From NCBI GenBank assembly GCA_048498995.1, contig JBEHWX010000027.1, forward strand, positions 1-59,921: 59,921 nucleotides of DNA, written 5' to 3'. The translations under genes and the position numbers were made by a program. The first letter of the stretch is position 1; each line of letters opens with the position of its first letter. Positions 42,877 through 52,445 of the stretch are shown here, one piece after another. Under the pieces are notes generated by a model. That model ran no database searches. It was not told the DNA's origin and saw nothing but the letters and a program-made list of their open reading frames with translations. Origin of the DNA: JBEHWX01 sp048498995 (GTDB taxonomy: Bacteria > Bacteroidota > Ignavibacteria > OLB7).

Positions 42877-44586
42877 ATGGCATCCGGAGAATTTCCGCGC
42901 AAGCCGAACATCCTGATTCTCATCACCGATCAGCAGAGCGGACACCCGTACTGGCCCAAGCAGTGGGAGGAGGAGAACCTCCCGGCACTGCGCCGCCTGA
43001 AGAAGAACGGGCTCACCTTCAACCGCGCCATCACCAACTCCTGCACCTGCTCGCCGGCGCGCACCACCCTCTTCACCGGACTCTACCCGGCGCAGCATGG
43101 CGTGACCGAGGTGCTCGAGTTCGACAACATGAGCGACCTTCAGGAGAACACCACCACCGCCATCAAGGAGCGCCGCCAGCGGATGCTCCCCGACCGCATG
43201 CAGAACATGGCGCGCATGCTCAAGACCGCCGGCTACAACGTGGTCTACAAGGGGAAGTGGCACCTGACCAAGCCCACCCAGTACAGCGTGCCGCTCGGCC
43301 AGAAGTACTGGACCGAGGTCGATTCGATCCACCTGGCCAAGCATTGGGGCTTCGACGACTGGGGCATGCCGGACGCCGGCGACAACCTCGCGATCGCCAA
43401 CATGGGGGGCGGCGACACCAACAACGACGGACGCTTCATCGACGGCAAGGGACAGTCGGCCAAGTACGGCTACCTTCCGCCGGAGATCACCGAGCGCCAG
43501 AGCGTGCTCCACTTCCTCCGGAACTACGACTCGGAGAAGCCCTTCTGCCTGGTGGTCTCCCTGGTCAACCCGCACGACGTGCTGGCCTATCCCGGCACCG
43601 GCGCCGCCTACGTCACCATCGACGGCCAGCAGGTGCCGCTGTATCAGGCCGCCGGGTACAAGGACGAGGACTTCATGAACCTCCCGATCGACGTTCCTCC
43701 CACGGTCAACGAGTCGCTGGACACCAAGCCGCGCGCGCAGGCGCAGTTCCGCGTGCTCAGCAATGCCGGCAACGGCCCGATCACCGAGGATGATGTCGAG
43801 GCGCAGCTCGGCTACTGCCGCTTCTACGCCTACCTGGCCTCGGTGGTCGACAAGGAGATCATGCGGGTGCTCGAGACGCTCGACGAGACCGGCCAGACCG
43901 ACAACACGATGATCATCCGGATCAGCGATCACGGCGACATGGCGATGTCGCATGGACGCCAGCGGCAGAAGATGTACAACGTCTATCGCGAGACGCTGAA
44001 CGTGCCGATGATCATCTCCAATCCGAAGCTCTTCCCGACGCCGGAGGTCACCAACTCGCTCGCCTCGCTGATCGACATCATGCCGACGCTGGCGACGATC
44101 GCCGACGTGCCGAACCCGAGCGACTGGATCTTCAAGGGGCACGACCTGACGCCGATCCTCCGGAACCCGAGCGCCAGCGTGCAGGACTATCTCCACTTCA
44201 CCTACGACGATCTCTACTTCTACGTGCCGGCGCCGAACCATATCCGGTGTATCGTGGAGGATCGGTGGAAGTACGCGGTCTACTACGACATCTACACCGG
44301 CCAGCAGCCGGAGTACGAGCTCTATGATCTGGCGGCCAATCCGGAGGAGACGGTGAACCTGGCGCATCCGTCGGTCTTCGAGCAACTTCCGCCGGAGGAG
44401 CAGGCGCGCGTGGAGGCCGAGCGGCAGCGGCTACACCAGAAGCTCACGGCGGCGATGGACAAGCTCGGCACGAAGCCGGAGATGATCATCTGGCCGGAGA
44501 GATCCGGCTACGATCCGTTCGCCTCCACCGACCTGCCGAAGGTCAGCGTCTACAATCAGAGTGTCGTCGACGAGATCACGGCCTGA
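42877..44586 (+). CDS. Type I sulfatase (arylsulfatase/choline-sulfatase-like)
   Basis: The 569-residue protein has the metal motif ITDQQ near the N-terminus. C58-S-P-A-R is the C-x-P-x-R signature whose cysteine becomes formylglycine, followed by TTLFTGLYPAQHGV. GKWHL and ISDHGDMAMSHG complete the alkaline-phosphatase fold. It removes sulfate esters; the substrate is not clear. There is no signal peptide, so it is predicted cytoplasmic, unlike many Bacteroidota sulfatases. GAAGGAGA precedes the ATG. A terminator follows. Confidence 0.9.
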   Translation: MASGEFPRKPNILILITDQQSGHPYWPKQWEEENLPALRRLKKNGLTFNRAITNSCTCSPARTTLFTGLYPAQHGVTEVLEFDNMSDLQENTTTAIKERRQRMLPDRMQNMARMLKTAGYNVVYKGKWHLTKPTQYSVPLGQKYWTEVDSIHLAKHWGFDDWGMPDAGDNLAIANMGGGDTNNDGRFIDGKGQSAKYGYLPPEITERQSVLHFLRNYDSEKPFCLVVSLVNPHDVLAYPGTGAAYVTIDGQQVPLYQAAGYKDEDFMNLPIDVPPTVNESLDTKPRAQAQFRVLSNAGNGPITEDDVEAQLGYCRFYAYLASVVDKEIMRVLETLDETGQTDNTMIIRISDHGDMAMSHGRQRQKMYNVYRETLNVPMIISNPKLFPTPEVTNSLASLIDIMPTLATIADVPNPSDWIFKGHDLTPILRNPSASVQDYLHFTYDDLYFYVPAPNHIRCIVEDRWKYAVYYDIYTGQQPEYELYDLAANPEETVNLAHPSVFEQLPPEEQARVEAERQRLHQKLTAAMDKLGTKPEMIIWPERSGYDPFASTDLPKVSVYNQSVVDEITA

Positions 44587-44614
44587 GCTCCGCGATCGGC
44601 GGGATGAACGCAAC

Positions 44615-44649
44615 GCGGGGCCGCGGCGCATGACGTGCCGCGGCCCCGC
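44615..44649. terminator. Two-way terminator between sulfatase and TonB receptor genes
   Basis: GCGGGGCCGCGGC and its complement pair over 13 bp around a 9-base loop, between convergent genes. Confidence 0.85.
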
Positions 44650-44678
44650 CGCGTGTTAGAAGATCCTTCGGGCTCGGC

Positions 44679-46883
44679 TCAAAGCACGTAGCGGATTCCG
44701 CCGTTGATCACGCGCCCCTCCAGCGGCGCGTAGACCGGGAGCGCGCGCACCCTCCCGAGATCGGGATCGCCGATCACGACCGGATCGAAGCGGGTCTGAC
44801 GCGTGTCGAGGAAGTTCTCGAAGTTGATGAACAGGCGCACCGGCCCGAATCCCTTCTCGGCCATCAGCCCGGTGATCCAGTAGCTCGGCGACCGGTCGCG
44901 CAGCGGATGATCCTCCAGCCGCTGCCGCCCGGTCCAGTACGCCTCGAATCCCACCTTCGCCTCCGCCTCCTCGCTCTCCCACATCAGCACGCCGCCGAAG
45001 GAATGGCGAGGGTTGAGCGGAATCTCCTCGACCACGCCACGGAGCTCGCGCGTGGCGTGGAGATAGGTGTAGCCGAGCGAGACGTGGAAGTCCTCGTAGT
45101 TGAACTTCGTGGAGAGCTCGGCGCCACGGCTCAGCGTGGGCCCGTCGGCGCTCCGGAGCAGGAGCAGGTCCGTGGCGAGCGAATCGGGATCGGCGATGAG
45201 CGCGTCGGTCAGCCGGGTGACGTACGCGGCCGCGTTGACGCTCACGCCGATCTCGCCGAGCACCGTCCGCCAGTTCACGTCGAAGGTGCCGCTGCCGGAG
45301 CGCTCGGCCTTTACGTCGGGATCGAGGCGGACGCCGCGGAATCCGCGCTCCTCGGCCTCCTCCACGAAGATCGTCGGCGCCTTGAAGCCCATCCCGCCGC
45401 CGAGCCGGAGCGTGACCTCCGACGAGGGCTTGAACATCACCGAGGCGCGCGGAGAGGCGAACGTGCCGAACTCCGAGTGGACGTCGATCCGGCCGCTGGC
45501 CAGCGCCGACCACTCATCGGAGAGATCGAGCTCGACCTGCGCCAGCGCGCCGGGGACGATGTAGCTGTAGTCGCGACCGCCGTCGGCGCCGGGTGTACGA
45601 TCGGTGAACCGGTCCGCGCTCAGCACCACCCCCAGAAGCGCGTGATGCCGGCCGAGAGCGGTCGCGTAGATCGCCTCGCCGTAGCCGAACTGCTGGGTGG
45701 CGTCGAACGGCTGGGCGCCGTACATCGCGTCGCGCACCAGGTGGAGTCCGGCGGCCGCGACGGTCAGCGCGCGCTCCTGTCCGAGATCGACCGAGAGCCT
45801 GCCGGTGCCGCTGAAACGGCTGGATCGGATATGCTCCAGATAGGGAGCCTCCGCGCCGATCGCGCTCCGGGGCGCGTCGACCGAGCCGCCGAGACGATCG
45901 TCCGAGATGTAGCCGAGCGCCACGTCCAGCTTCGCGCTCTCCGACAGTCCGTAGACGAGCTTCGGGTAGACCGTGTAGCGCTCGTAGCCGGAGACGTCGG
46001 CGAAGCGATCGCCGTCGACATCGTACCGGGGCTGGGAGCTTCGGCTGGCCATGAGCGTAACACCGATGTCCCCGAAGGATTCGCCCCAGTAGCCGGCCAC
46101 GTCGAAGCCCTTCTGCGACGTGTAGTTGACGAGCGCCGTGGCCTCCGGCTCCGGACGGGGCTCCTTGGTGATGAAGTTCACGACGCCGGAGATGGCGTCG
46201 GCGCCGTAGAGGGCCGAGGCGGCTCCCTTGACGATCTCCACCTGCCGGAGATTCAGCGGCGGCAGCTCGGTGAGGCCGAACCCGGAGGCCAGCCCGCCGA
46301 CGTTCGGGATCCCGTCGGTCAGGATCTGCGTGTAGCGGCCCGGGAGCCCCTGGATACGGACGTTGGCCGTGCTCGTGGTGGGGGAGGTGACCTGCACGCG
46401 CATGCCGGTGGACTCGTTGAGGAGCATCGCCACGTTGGCCGGCGACATCAGGACCTTCTCCTCCACCTCCTCCTGCGGCACCGCCTCCACGCGGACCGGC
46501 ACGTCATCGATCGAGCGTTGCGTGCGGGTGCCGGTGATCACCACCTCCTCCTCTTCGTGCGCCTCCGGCTCCAGCGTCACGGCGATGAAAAGCGAATCCC
46601 CCGGCGCCACGACGACCGTGGTATCGAGCGGGGCATGGCCGACCGAGGAGATGGAGAGCCGGTACTCACCGGCGGCAAGCCCGGCGATGCGGAAGCTCCC
46701 CTCTGCGTTGGAGATGGCTCCCCGCTCGGTGCCGGCCACACGGATGGTGGCTCCCACGATCGGCGCGGCCTCCTCGGCCGAGAGAACCGCCCCCGCGATC
46801 GTCGCGGTCTGCGCGCGCGCGGCGACGGCGCCGAGCGCGAGCGCCAGGAGGGCGCATGTATGAATTCTGATATGGATGCTCAT
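44679..46883 (-). CDS. TonB-dependent outer-membrane receptor
   Basis: The 734-residue protein has a signal peptide ending ARAQ, then a carboxypeptidase-regulatory-like domain (about 22-105, IVGATIRVAGTERGAISN). A plug follows (about 115-225, with VVITGTRTQRSIDD and VEIVKGAASALYGADAISG), then a barrel ending in GGIRYVL. It imports a ligand with TonB energy. A His-rich exported protein gene directly upstream suggests a metal ligand, but this is inference. I looked for a cobalamin riboswitch and saw none. Confidence 0.9.
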   Translation of the reverse strand: MSIHIRIHTCALLALALGAVAARAQTATIAGAVLSAEEAAPIVGATIRVAGTERGAISNAEGSFRIAGLAAGEYRLSISSVGHAPLDTTVVVAPGDSLFIAVTLEPEAHEEEEVVITGTRTQRSIDDVPVRVEAVPQEEVEEKVLMSPANVAMLLNESTGMRVQVTSPTTSTANVRIQGLPGRYTQILTDGIPNVGGLASGFGLTELPPLNLRQVEIVKGAASALYGADAISGVVNFITKEPRPEPEATALVNYTSQKGFDVAGYWGESFGDIGVTLMASRSSQPRYDVDGDRFADVSGYERYTVYPKLVYGLSESAKLDVALGYISDDRLGGSVDAPRSAIGAEAPYLEHIRSSRFSGTGRLSVDLGQERALTVAAAGLHLVRDAMYGAQPFDATQQFGYGEAIYATALGRHHALLGVVLSADRFTDRTPGADGGRDYSYIVPGALAQVELDLSDEWSALASGRIDVHSEFGTFASPRASVMFKPSSEVTLRLGGGMGFKAPTIFVEEAEERGFRGVRLDPDVKAERSGSGTFDVNWRTVLGEIGVSVNAAAYVTRLTDALIADPDSLATDLLLLRSADGPTLSRGAELSTKFNYEDFHVSLGYTYLHATRELRGVVEEIPLNPRHSFGGVLMWESEEAEAKVGFEAYWTGRQRLEDHPLRDRSPSYWITGLMAEKGFGPVRLFINFENFLDTRQTRFDPVVIGDPDLGRVRALPVYAPLEGRVINGGIRYVL

Positions 46884-47028
46884 GACGACTTGTCGGTTGT
46901 GAGATGAGCGACGGCCGTCGTCGGCCGCCGCGGATACGATGAGATACGGTATCACGCGAGCATGCTCCCGCGTCGCGAGCGGCTGATTGCCGCCGGCGCG
47001 GAAGCGCTCTCTCGGGCCTGACATGTCG

Positions 47029-47370
47029 TTATGCGAGAGGAACCGGATCAGGCGGGGAATGGTGAACGCTGGGCGGGACGAGGTCCGATCGTGCCGGGAA
47101 CAGCTCGACGCTCACCGGCACGAAGATGGGCGACGCATGCGCGAGCAGCCCGGGAGGCTGACACAGGCAGGGGAATTCGGAGGACGATGTCGCCGATGGC
47201 GATGAGTCGTCGCCATGATCGTGGTGATGCCCGATGTCGCGCGCCTCGTGCTGACGGCAGAGGCCGGAGTTGCCCGCCATGCAGCCATCGCTGCACGGCA
47301 TTCCCCGCCCGGCGACGAGCAGAAGAATGAGCGTCAGGTTGAGGATGATATCGAGAAGTGTGCGTGTCAT
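47029..47370 (-). CDS. His/Cys-rich small exported protein
   Basis: The 113-residue protein starts with a hydrophobic leader (LLDIILNLTLILLLVAGRG). It then carries CSDGCMAGNSGLC and the run HHHDHGDD, followed by CLCQPP. The mix of Cys pairs and His suggests metal binding in the envelope. I do not recognise the family. It ends 145 bp before the TonB receptor start on the same strand. Confidence 0.55.
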   Translation of the reverse strand: MTRTLLDIILNLTLILLLVAGRGMPCSDGCMAGNSGLCRQHEARDIGHHHDHGDDSSPSATSSSEFPCLCQPPGLLAHASPIFVPVSVELFPARSDLVPPSVHHSPPDPVPLA

Positions 47371-47602
47371 CGGAGCCGGCGCGAATATACCGACTCCTCG
47401 CTCGCTCGGCAACGAGCGAAGGAACCGCGCCGGCCGCAACGGCTGGAGGGTACTACGACCGTCACTTCCGGCGCCGACGACGTGTCCGTCACATCGTGAT
47501 GCTCCGGGTGTTCATCACCGGCGCGGGAGCGGCGCGCTCAACGTGCGGGTCGGGATCCGCTGGTACCTGCTCTGAGGCCGATGTACGATCGTACCGACAC
47601 AA

Positions 47603-47971
47603 TCACCCGATCGGCTTCGGCTCCCGGAGCTCCATGGCCGAGGCGTGGAGATCGGCGGCGGTCTGCTCGAACCCCTCGGTGCCGCGCGGGATCGCGTAGC
47701 GTCCGGTGGCCGGATCGTAGACGCCGGGAGCGTAGTCGTTGAAGGAGCCCATGCCGCCGTAGACCGACATGATCGACACGGACAGGTCGATCAGATCCTG
47801 TCGTGTCGCGGGCCCGTCGCGCAGCTCGCGCGCCTGATCGAGGAAGTCCTTGAAGGCCTGAAGCCAGCGGCTCCCCGGGTCGAGCCGGATCATGGTGATG
47901 ATCCGCTCCAGCAGTTCGATGGTCCGTTCCAGCGCGTCCCGCTGCGATGCCGAAATCTCCGTGCTCGCCAT
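47603..47971 (-). CDS. DUF6966 family protein, putative immunity partner
   Basis: The 122-residue protein fits DUF6966: LERTIELLERIITMIRLD, WLQAFKDFLDQARELRD, then VYGGMGSFNDYAPGVYD near the C-terminus. It has no signal peptide. It begins 83 bp after the end of the DUF4157 toxin-like gene on the same strand, the usual place for an immunity gene. The immunity role is inferred from position only. Confidence 0.65.
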   Translation of the reverse strand: MASTEISASQRDALERTIELLERIITMIRLDPGSRWLQAFKDFLDQARELRDGPATRQDLIDLSVSIMSVYGGMGSFNDYAPGVYDPATGRYAIPRGTEGFEQTAADLHASAMELREPKPIG

Positions 47972-48054
47972 GTCGTGCAGATATCTGGTTGTTGAATCCG
48001 TTGTCGGAATGAGATGGCTCGCCGGACACCCGCTCGGAGTGTCCGGCGCTCCCG

Positions 48055-50937
48055 TCAGAATCTCTTGATGACCTTGAAGGTGCCGATGGCGCGGGAGTTC
48101 GGGACGAAGATCTGGATCATCCCCTGCCCGCCCACGTAGACGCCTCCCTGGCTCGAGACCGGACCGTAGTAGTACTCGGTACCGGCCGGGTACTCGATCT
48201 CGATCAGCGCGTTGATCGGCGAGGTGCCGGTCTGCACTCCCTCCTTGTCGAGCCACTGCGGCTTGACGGCGTTGTCGATCCTGACCTGCGCCGCCCCTTC
48301 CGGCGGCTCGAAGTTACTGAAGGATCCGCCCGGATTGTTCGCGTCGCCCCCCTTGTAGAACTTCTGGCCGGGCTGGGTCACGCCGCGATTGTACTTGCCG
48401 CCGGCGAAGGTGCCGGCGGCGCCGTCCGGCAGCGGTCCCGGCGTCACCGCGTCGAACTCCCATCCCTCGCGCGCGGCCACCTCGAGCGCCTCGGCGCTCG
48501 ACCTGACGACGATGGTCCGTCCGGCGCTGCTGGTGGCGGCAAGGAGCTTCGGCATCTTCGCCAGCGCCGCCTTGGCGGTGGCCACGTTGCCGTTGGCCTT
48601 CACCAGCTCGTCGAGCGCGGGGAGCCCCTCCTTCTCCACGAAGAGCATCGCCTCGCGGCTGGCGCGAACATACTGCGCGGCCAGCGACACGCGCTCGGCG
48701 CCGAGGCGCTGGACGAGCATGCCGGCGGTGATCTGCGCCTCCTCGTTGAGCATCATCAGCGACTGCAGGCGCGCCACGTCCTTCGGGATCGGTCCGGAGA
48801 AGCCCTTGATCGTGAACTGTCCGGCGCCGGCCGGACCGTTCAGCTCCGCGGCGGCCCCCTCGGTGGCGGCGGCTCCGGAGCCCCCCTTCATCACCCGCAC
48901 GCCGAGCAGGCTCACCAGCAGCAGCAGCGCCGGCACCAGCTCGGCCGAGCCCTCCTCCACCTTTCCCCCGGCCAGATCCTTGATTCCCTGCACGGTGGAG
49001 CTGACGGTGCCGTAGATCCCGCTCGGGATGTTCAGCATCACGTAGTCGGCCATGCCGAGCGCCAGGTTGGTCGGATCGAGCGCCTCGGCCATCTCCTTCT
49101 TGTCGATCTCGTCGAGCACCGCGCCGTACTCTTTCGGCAGATCCATCTTCCGGCTCATGTACTCCATCCCGCGCGCCCCCTTGGCCGCCTCTCCTCCCTC
49201 GAAGATCGAGCCGATGCCGTGGCCGAGCCCGCGGGCGATATCCATCCCCTCCCAGGAGCGGTCGGCGAACTTCTTCAGGTCGATCCCGCGTGAGGCGATC
49301 AGCGCCTGCACGCTCTTCATCGAGCCGATGGTCGCCGCCAGCTTCTTGCGCGCGGCGAGGATCCTCAGCACCGCCTCCACGTCGTCGTTGGTCGGGATGG
49401 TGTTGATGATGTAATGGGTGATCACCTCCGCGCGCGCCGGTCCGAAATCATCGAGCTTGTCGACGATGTAGTTGGCGCGCGCCTCGTTGACGGTCTTGGC
49501 CACGCTGGCCGGCACCGGCGCCATCGCGCCGAGCTCGACCAGGCTCCAGTCATCGTCGATCAGCTCCACCAGCCTCGGCATGTCGACCTGCGATTCGATC
49601 TCGATCACCTCCGCGGTGGAGGTGGCCGCGCGGAGGACCTTCATGATCTCGACCGAGGCGAAGGTCTTCTTGCTGCGCATCGCGTCGGCGATCCACATCG
49701 CCTTCATCTTCGGCGTGTCGAGATACTCCACCGGCGCCTGCTCCTGCAGGCTGCAGCGCTGAAGGCTCAGACCGCCGGAGAGCGCCGGACCGATGCCGCC
49801 GGAGGGAGCGGCGCCCCCGTACATCCGCGTGACCGCGCCGACGGTGGCGCGCTCGGCGTCCCGCTCGAGCGCGCTCTCGCCGGCCGAGCCGCTCCCCTGA
49901 TCGGTCGCGCCCCGCTGCTGCACCACGTGCGCCAGCTCGTGCGCCAACAGGCCATCACCCATCGGCGTCCCCGGCCGGAACTCCCCGCCGCCGAAGGCCA
50001 CATGGTTGCCGACGGCGAAGGCGCGCGCCCCCATGCGCGCGCTCATCTGCGCCGCCCCCGCGTCGGTGTGAATCCTCACGTCGCCGAGGTCGTGGCCGAG
50101 CGCGGCGCCGAAGCGGGAGCCGAGATCGCCGCCGATCGGCTGGCCGGGACCGAGACGGGAGCGGACGCTCACCGGGTCCATCGTCTCCTGCACGCCGGCG
50201 CCGATCGCCTTGGCCTGGATCTTCTCCCCGCCACCGACGGCACCGGCCATCTCCTCCGGCACGCCGGTAACGCGACCGGTCCGGACCCAGATGCCGACGG
50301 CGCTCCGGACCCGGCCGCTGACCAGCGGAAGGTAGCCGAGCGCATCGGCCACCGAGCCGCCGCCGGTATACTTCCGTATCGCCGCCTCGACATGCGCGGC
50401 CGGCTTCCCCTGATAGTAGCCGAACCAATGCTCGATCCAGGGACAGTTCCGGGTGGACCAGGGACTGCCGGCCATCGCCTCCTCGGCCGAGGCGGTCACC
50501 GCGGCGCGGAGCTGGGCCAGGAAGGCGCTCTTGGTCACCTGACCGCCGGCCAGCCCCTCGGCGCCATCCTCCACGATCAGCCCCGCGGCCGCCGGAGCGC
50601 TCGTCGTGGAGGGCCCCGTCATGGCCGGGCTTGTCGCGGCCTCCCGGGTCGGAGCGGCCGGATCGGCGACCGGGGTCTCGGGCATGCCGACGGCCGGGGC
50701 GGGAGCGGAGGTCGTGGTCGCGCCGGTCGGATCGGCCCCCGCCGGGAGCCGATGAATGCCCAGCGGCGCCCGGAGCGCCGGCCCCGGCAGTCCCGACTCT
50801 CCCCAGCCGGCGCCGGTCCGATCGGAGGTGAGAATATCGCTGGCGGCCGCGCGCTCCGGGCCGGTGCTCCCGGCTTCCCGCGCGCTTCGCTGAAGGTCGT
50901 CGCTCTCGCGCCCTACGTGCTGCTCGTGTCGTCTCAT
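48055..50937 (-). CDS. DUF4157 (eCIS-core) polymorphic toxin-like protein
   Basis: The 960-residue protein has a Pro/Ala/Thr-rich N-terminal linker. A DUF4157 domain lies at about residues 260-345 (LGSRFGAALGHDLGDVRIHTD ... GLLAHELAHVVQQ, with the HExxH motif). A long helical middle with one hydrophobic stretch follows, then a distinct C-terminal domain (about 850-960) with QPGQKFYKGGDANNPGGSFS and GGVYVGGQGMIQIFVPNSR. DUF4157 marks cargo of extracellular contractile injection systems and related toxins. The toxin activity is not recognised. The start at 50937 follows a GAGAGAAG-type site; longer frames upstream look non-coding. Confidence 0.75.
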   Translation of the reverse strand: MRRHEQHVGRESDDLQRSAREAGSTGPERAAASDILTSDRTGAGWGESGLPGPALRAPLGIHRLPAGADPTGATTTSAPAPAVGMPETPVADPAAPTREAATSPAMTGPSTTSAPAAAGLIVEDGAEGLAGGQVTKSAFLAQLRAAVTASAEEAMAGSPWSTRNCPWIEHWFGYYQGKPAAHVEAAIRKYTGGGSVADALGYLPLVSGRVRSAVGIWVRTGRVTGVPEEMAGAVGGGEKIQAKAIGAGVQETMDPVSVRSRLGPGQPIGGDLGSRFGAALGHDLGDVRIHTDAGAAQMSARMGARAFAVGNHVAFGGGEFRPGTPMGDGLLAHELAHVVQQRGATDQGSGSAGESALERDAERATVGAVTRMYGGAAPSGGIGPALSGGLSLQRCSLQEQAPVEYLDTPKMKAMWIADAMRSKKTFASVEIMKVLRAATSTAEVIEIESQVDMPRLVELIDDDWSLVELGAMAPVPASVAKTVNEARANYIVDKLDDFGPARAEVITHYIINTIPTNDDVEAVLRILAARKKLAATIGSMKSVQALIASRGIDLKKFADRSWEGMDIARGLGHGIGSIFEGGEAAKGARGMEYMSRKMDLPKEYGAVLDEIDKKEMAEALDPTNLALGMADYVMLNIPSGIYGTVSSTVQGIKDLAGGKVEEGSAELVPALLLLVSLLGVRVMKGGSGAAATEGAAAELNGPAGAGQFTIKGFSGPIPKDVARLQSLMMLNEEAQITAGMLVQRLGAERVSLAAQYVRASREAMLFVEKEGLPALDELVKANGNVATAKAALAKMPKLLAATSSAGRTIVVRSSAEALEVAAREGWEFDAVTPGPLPDGAAGTFAGGKYNRGVTQPGQKFYKGGDANNPGGSFSNFEPPEGAAQVRIDNAVKPQWLDKEGVQTGTSPINALIEIEYPAGTEYYYGPVSSQGGVYVGGQGMIQIFVPNSRAIGTFKVIKRF

Positions 50938-51613
50938 GGTGATGGTGGCTTCTCTCTCTGCTCCCCGGCGCCGGCGCCTCCCGTCGGAGGAAACGATCCG
51001 GCCACGATCATCGCAAACGCTCATCGCGAAGCCCTCATGGCTTCCCTCGCCTCGACGCGTCCGCGCGCCGGCGCTCCCCTGGCCGATGATCTCTCGCCGA
51101 GTCCGGAATTGCTGATGCTGGTGGCGTGCCCCACGGCACTCGATCGCCGCCGGAGCGGTGGACGGCATGCCCCGGCCGACGATCGTTTCGGAGCCGAACA
51201 TACTGCGCGCGCCCACCCCTGTCAAGCGGGAGATTGTCCAACCCGACGAGCCCGCGAGGGCACGAATCGCGGATTTCTGGACGATTTGAATTGTTCTAAG
51301 CCGGACAGTGGAGGATCGGACGAGCTGATGTCCGTGACGGAGCTTTGAGTTACCCCCATTGCGGATAGGGGACCGGTAAAGGCCGATTCACAGGCTCTGT
51401 CTTTGGTCCCATCCCCAGAGTCAGGACCTGCGATTTACTTCGATGCCCCTGATACAGTCGAGGCTGACAAAGAGGGAGGAAAGAACTCATTCGAACTAGA
51501 GAATCACAGGTTTTGTCCGCTTGGGCCCCCGGATGGCCTTAAGCCACTACCCGTCCGTACACTAGAATTGTGTTTGGATCGTGTTAACGTATAGGTTAAT
51601 TTGGGCATCCCAA
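50938..51613. other. 0.68-kb gene-free stretch where base composition changes
   Basis: No credible gene. The sequence turns visibly AT-richer after about 51280, marking the left edge of the toxin-antitoxin-chaperone module. Confidence 0.5.
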
Positions 51614-52003
51614 ATGCCTACAACCATCGTACATAGCGGCACGAGGCACACCGTTGCTGTCTGGGGGACAGATAACGATAGCGCCTACGGTGATTACCTA
51701 GCTGGTTTACGTGCCACGGGGAATCCTGACGCAGCCAGAGTCGCGAATGCGATAAGGATGCTTGCCGAAGCAGGACCTCCCAGGCAGAAGGAAAAAGGGC
51801 ACGCATTGGAGGGAGCAGAGTGCGATAAGCTCTACGAACTGAAGCCAGGAGGTGTTCGCGTGGTATGGTTCTATGGGGCCGGGAACACGCTCATCGTTAC
51901 CCATGTCTTTTCGAAGAAAGGAGCAAAGGTCTCGCAGGAGTGTAAACGCGCGTCATTGGTTATGGTCGCATACTGGAAGGAGATTAGTAATGCTCGGGCA
52001 TAA
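51614..52003 (+). CDS. RelE/HigB-like toxin of a toxin-antitoxin-chaperone module
   Basis: The 129-residue protein resembles phage-derived Gp49-like / RelE-HigB toxins: KLYELKPGGVRVVWFYGAGN, then TLIVTHVFSKKGAKVSQECK and the closing YWKEI. Such toxins cut mRNA on the ribosome. The start is ATG 51614; an upstream in-frame GTG is less likely. It overlaps the antitoxin gene by 14 bp. The composition is AT-richer than the neighbours, suggesting transfer. Confidence 0.8.
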   Translation: MPTTIVHSGTRHTVAVWGTDNDSAYGDYLAGLRATGNPDAARVANAIRMLAEAGPPRQKEKGHALEGAECDKLYELKPGGVRVVWFYGAGNTLIVTHVFSKKGAKVSQECKRASLVMVAYWKEISNARA

Positions 52004-52445
52004 AGAAGTAGATGAGAAGCAGAGCTTGACTTCTTTAACAAAGGAGATCGAGAGCACAGTCGAATATGAGATCGAAGCGGCAAAATACCTCATTTCGGAT
52101 CTGATTTATTCGATCATGGAGCAGGAGGGCATTAGCCGCGCGGACCTCGCAAAGCTAATGAACAGAAGCCGTCCATTTATTACCAAGCTATTGAGTGGCA
52201 ACAACAACTTTGAGATTTCGACATTAGTTCATGTTTCTCGGGCTTGTGGCTACAAACTCAATGTAGAGAACCTTTTTATTCCTCGCGAATCAAAATCATC
52301 AACCCGCAAAACTTCCGATCAGTTTTGGGCTTTTGAAAACAGCCCATTCTTTGAGAAAGAAGTGCTCACAAGCAAGTCTGGTAAGAACATCTATCATATG
52401 GATGACTATTCTCACATTAACTATTATGAAAGAGAAGCGGTCTGA
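51990..52445 (+). CDS. HigA-like antitoxin (XRE helix-turn-helix)
   Basis: The 151-residue protein has an N-terminal helix, then an XRE-type HTH (IMEQEGISRADLAKLMNRS, RPFITKLLSGNNNFEISTL) and a C-terminal tail of about 60 residues (KTSDQFWAFENSPFF...). Long tails of this kind in chaperone-dependent antitoxins contact the SecB-like chaperone. The site GGAAGGAGA precedes the ATG. The toxin gene comes first, as in higBA loci. It should repress its own operon. Confidence 0.85.
   Translation: MLGHKEVDEKQSLTSLTKEIESTVEYEIEAAKYLISDLIYSIMEQEGISRADLAKLMNRSRPFITKLLSGNNNFEISTLVHVSRACGYKLNVENLFIPRESKSSTRKTSDQFWAFENSPFFEKEVLTSKSGKNIYHMDDYSHINYYEREAV

Noticed and set aside
46884..47028. Cobalamin riboswitch before the TonB receptor gene
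   Set aside because: No B12 box or matching arms seen.
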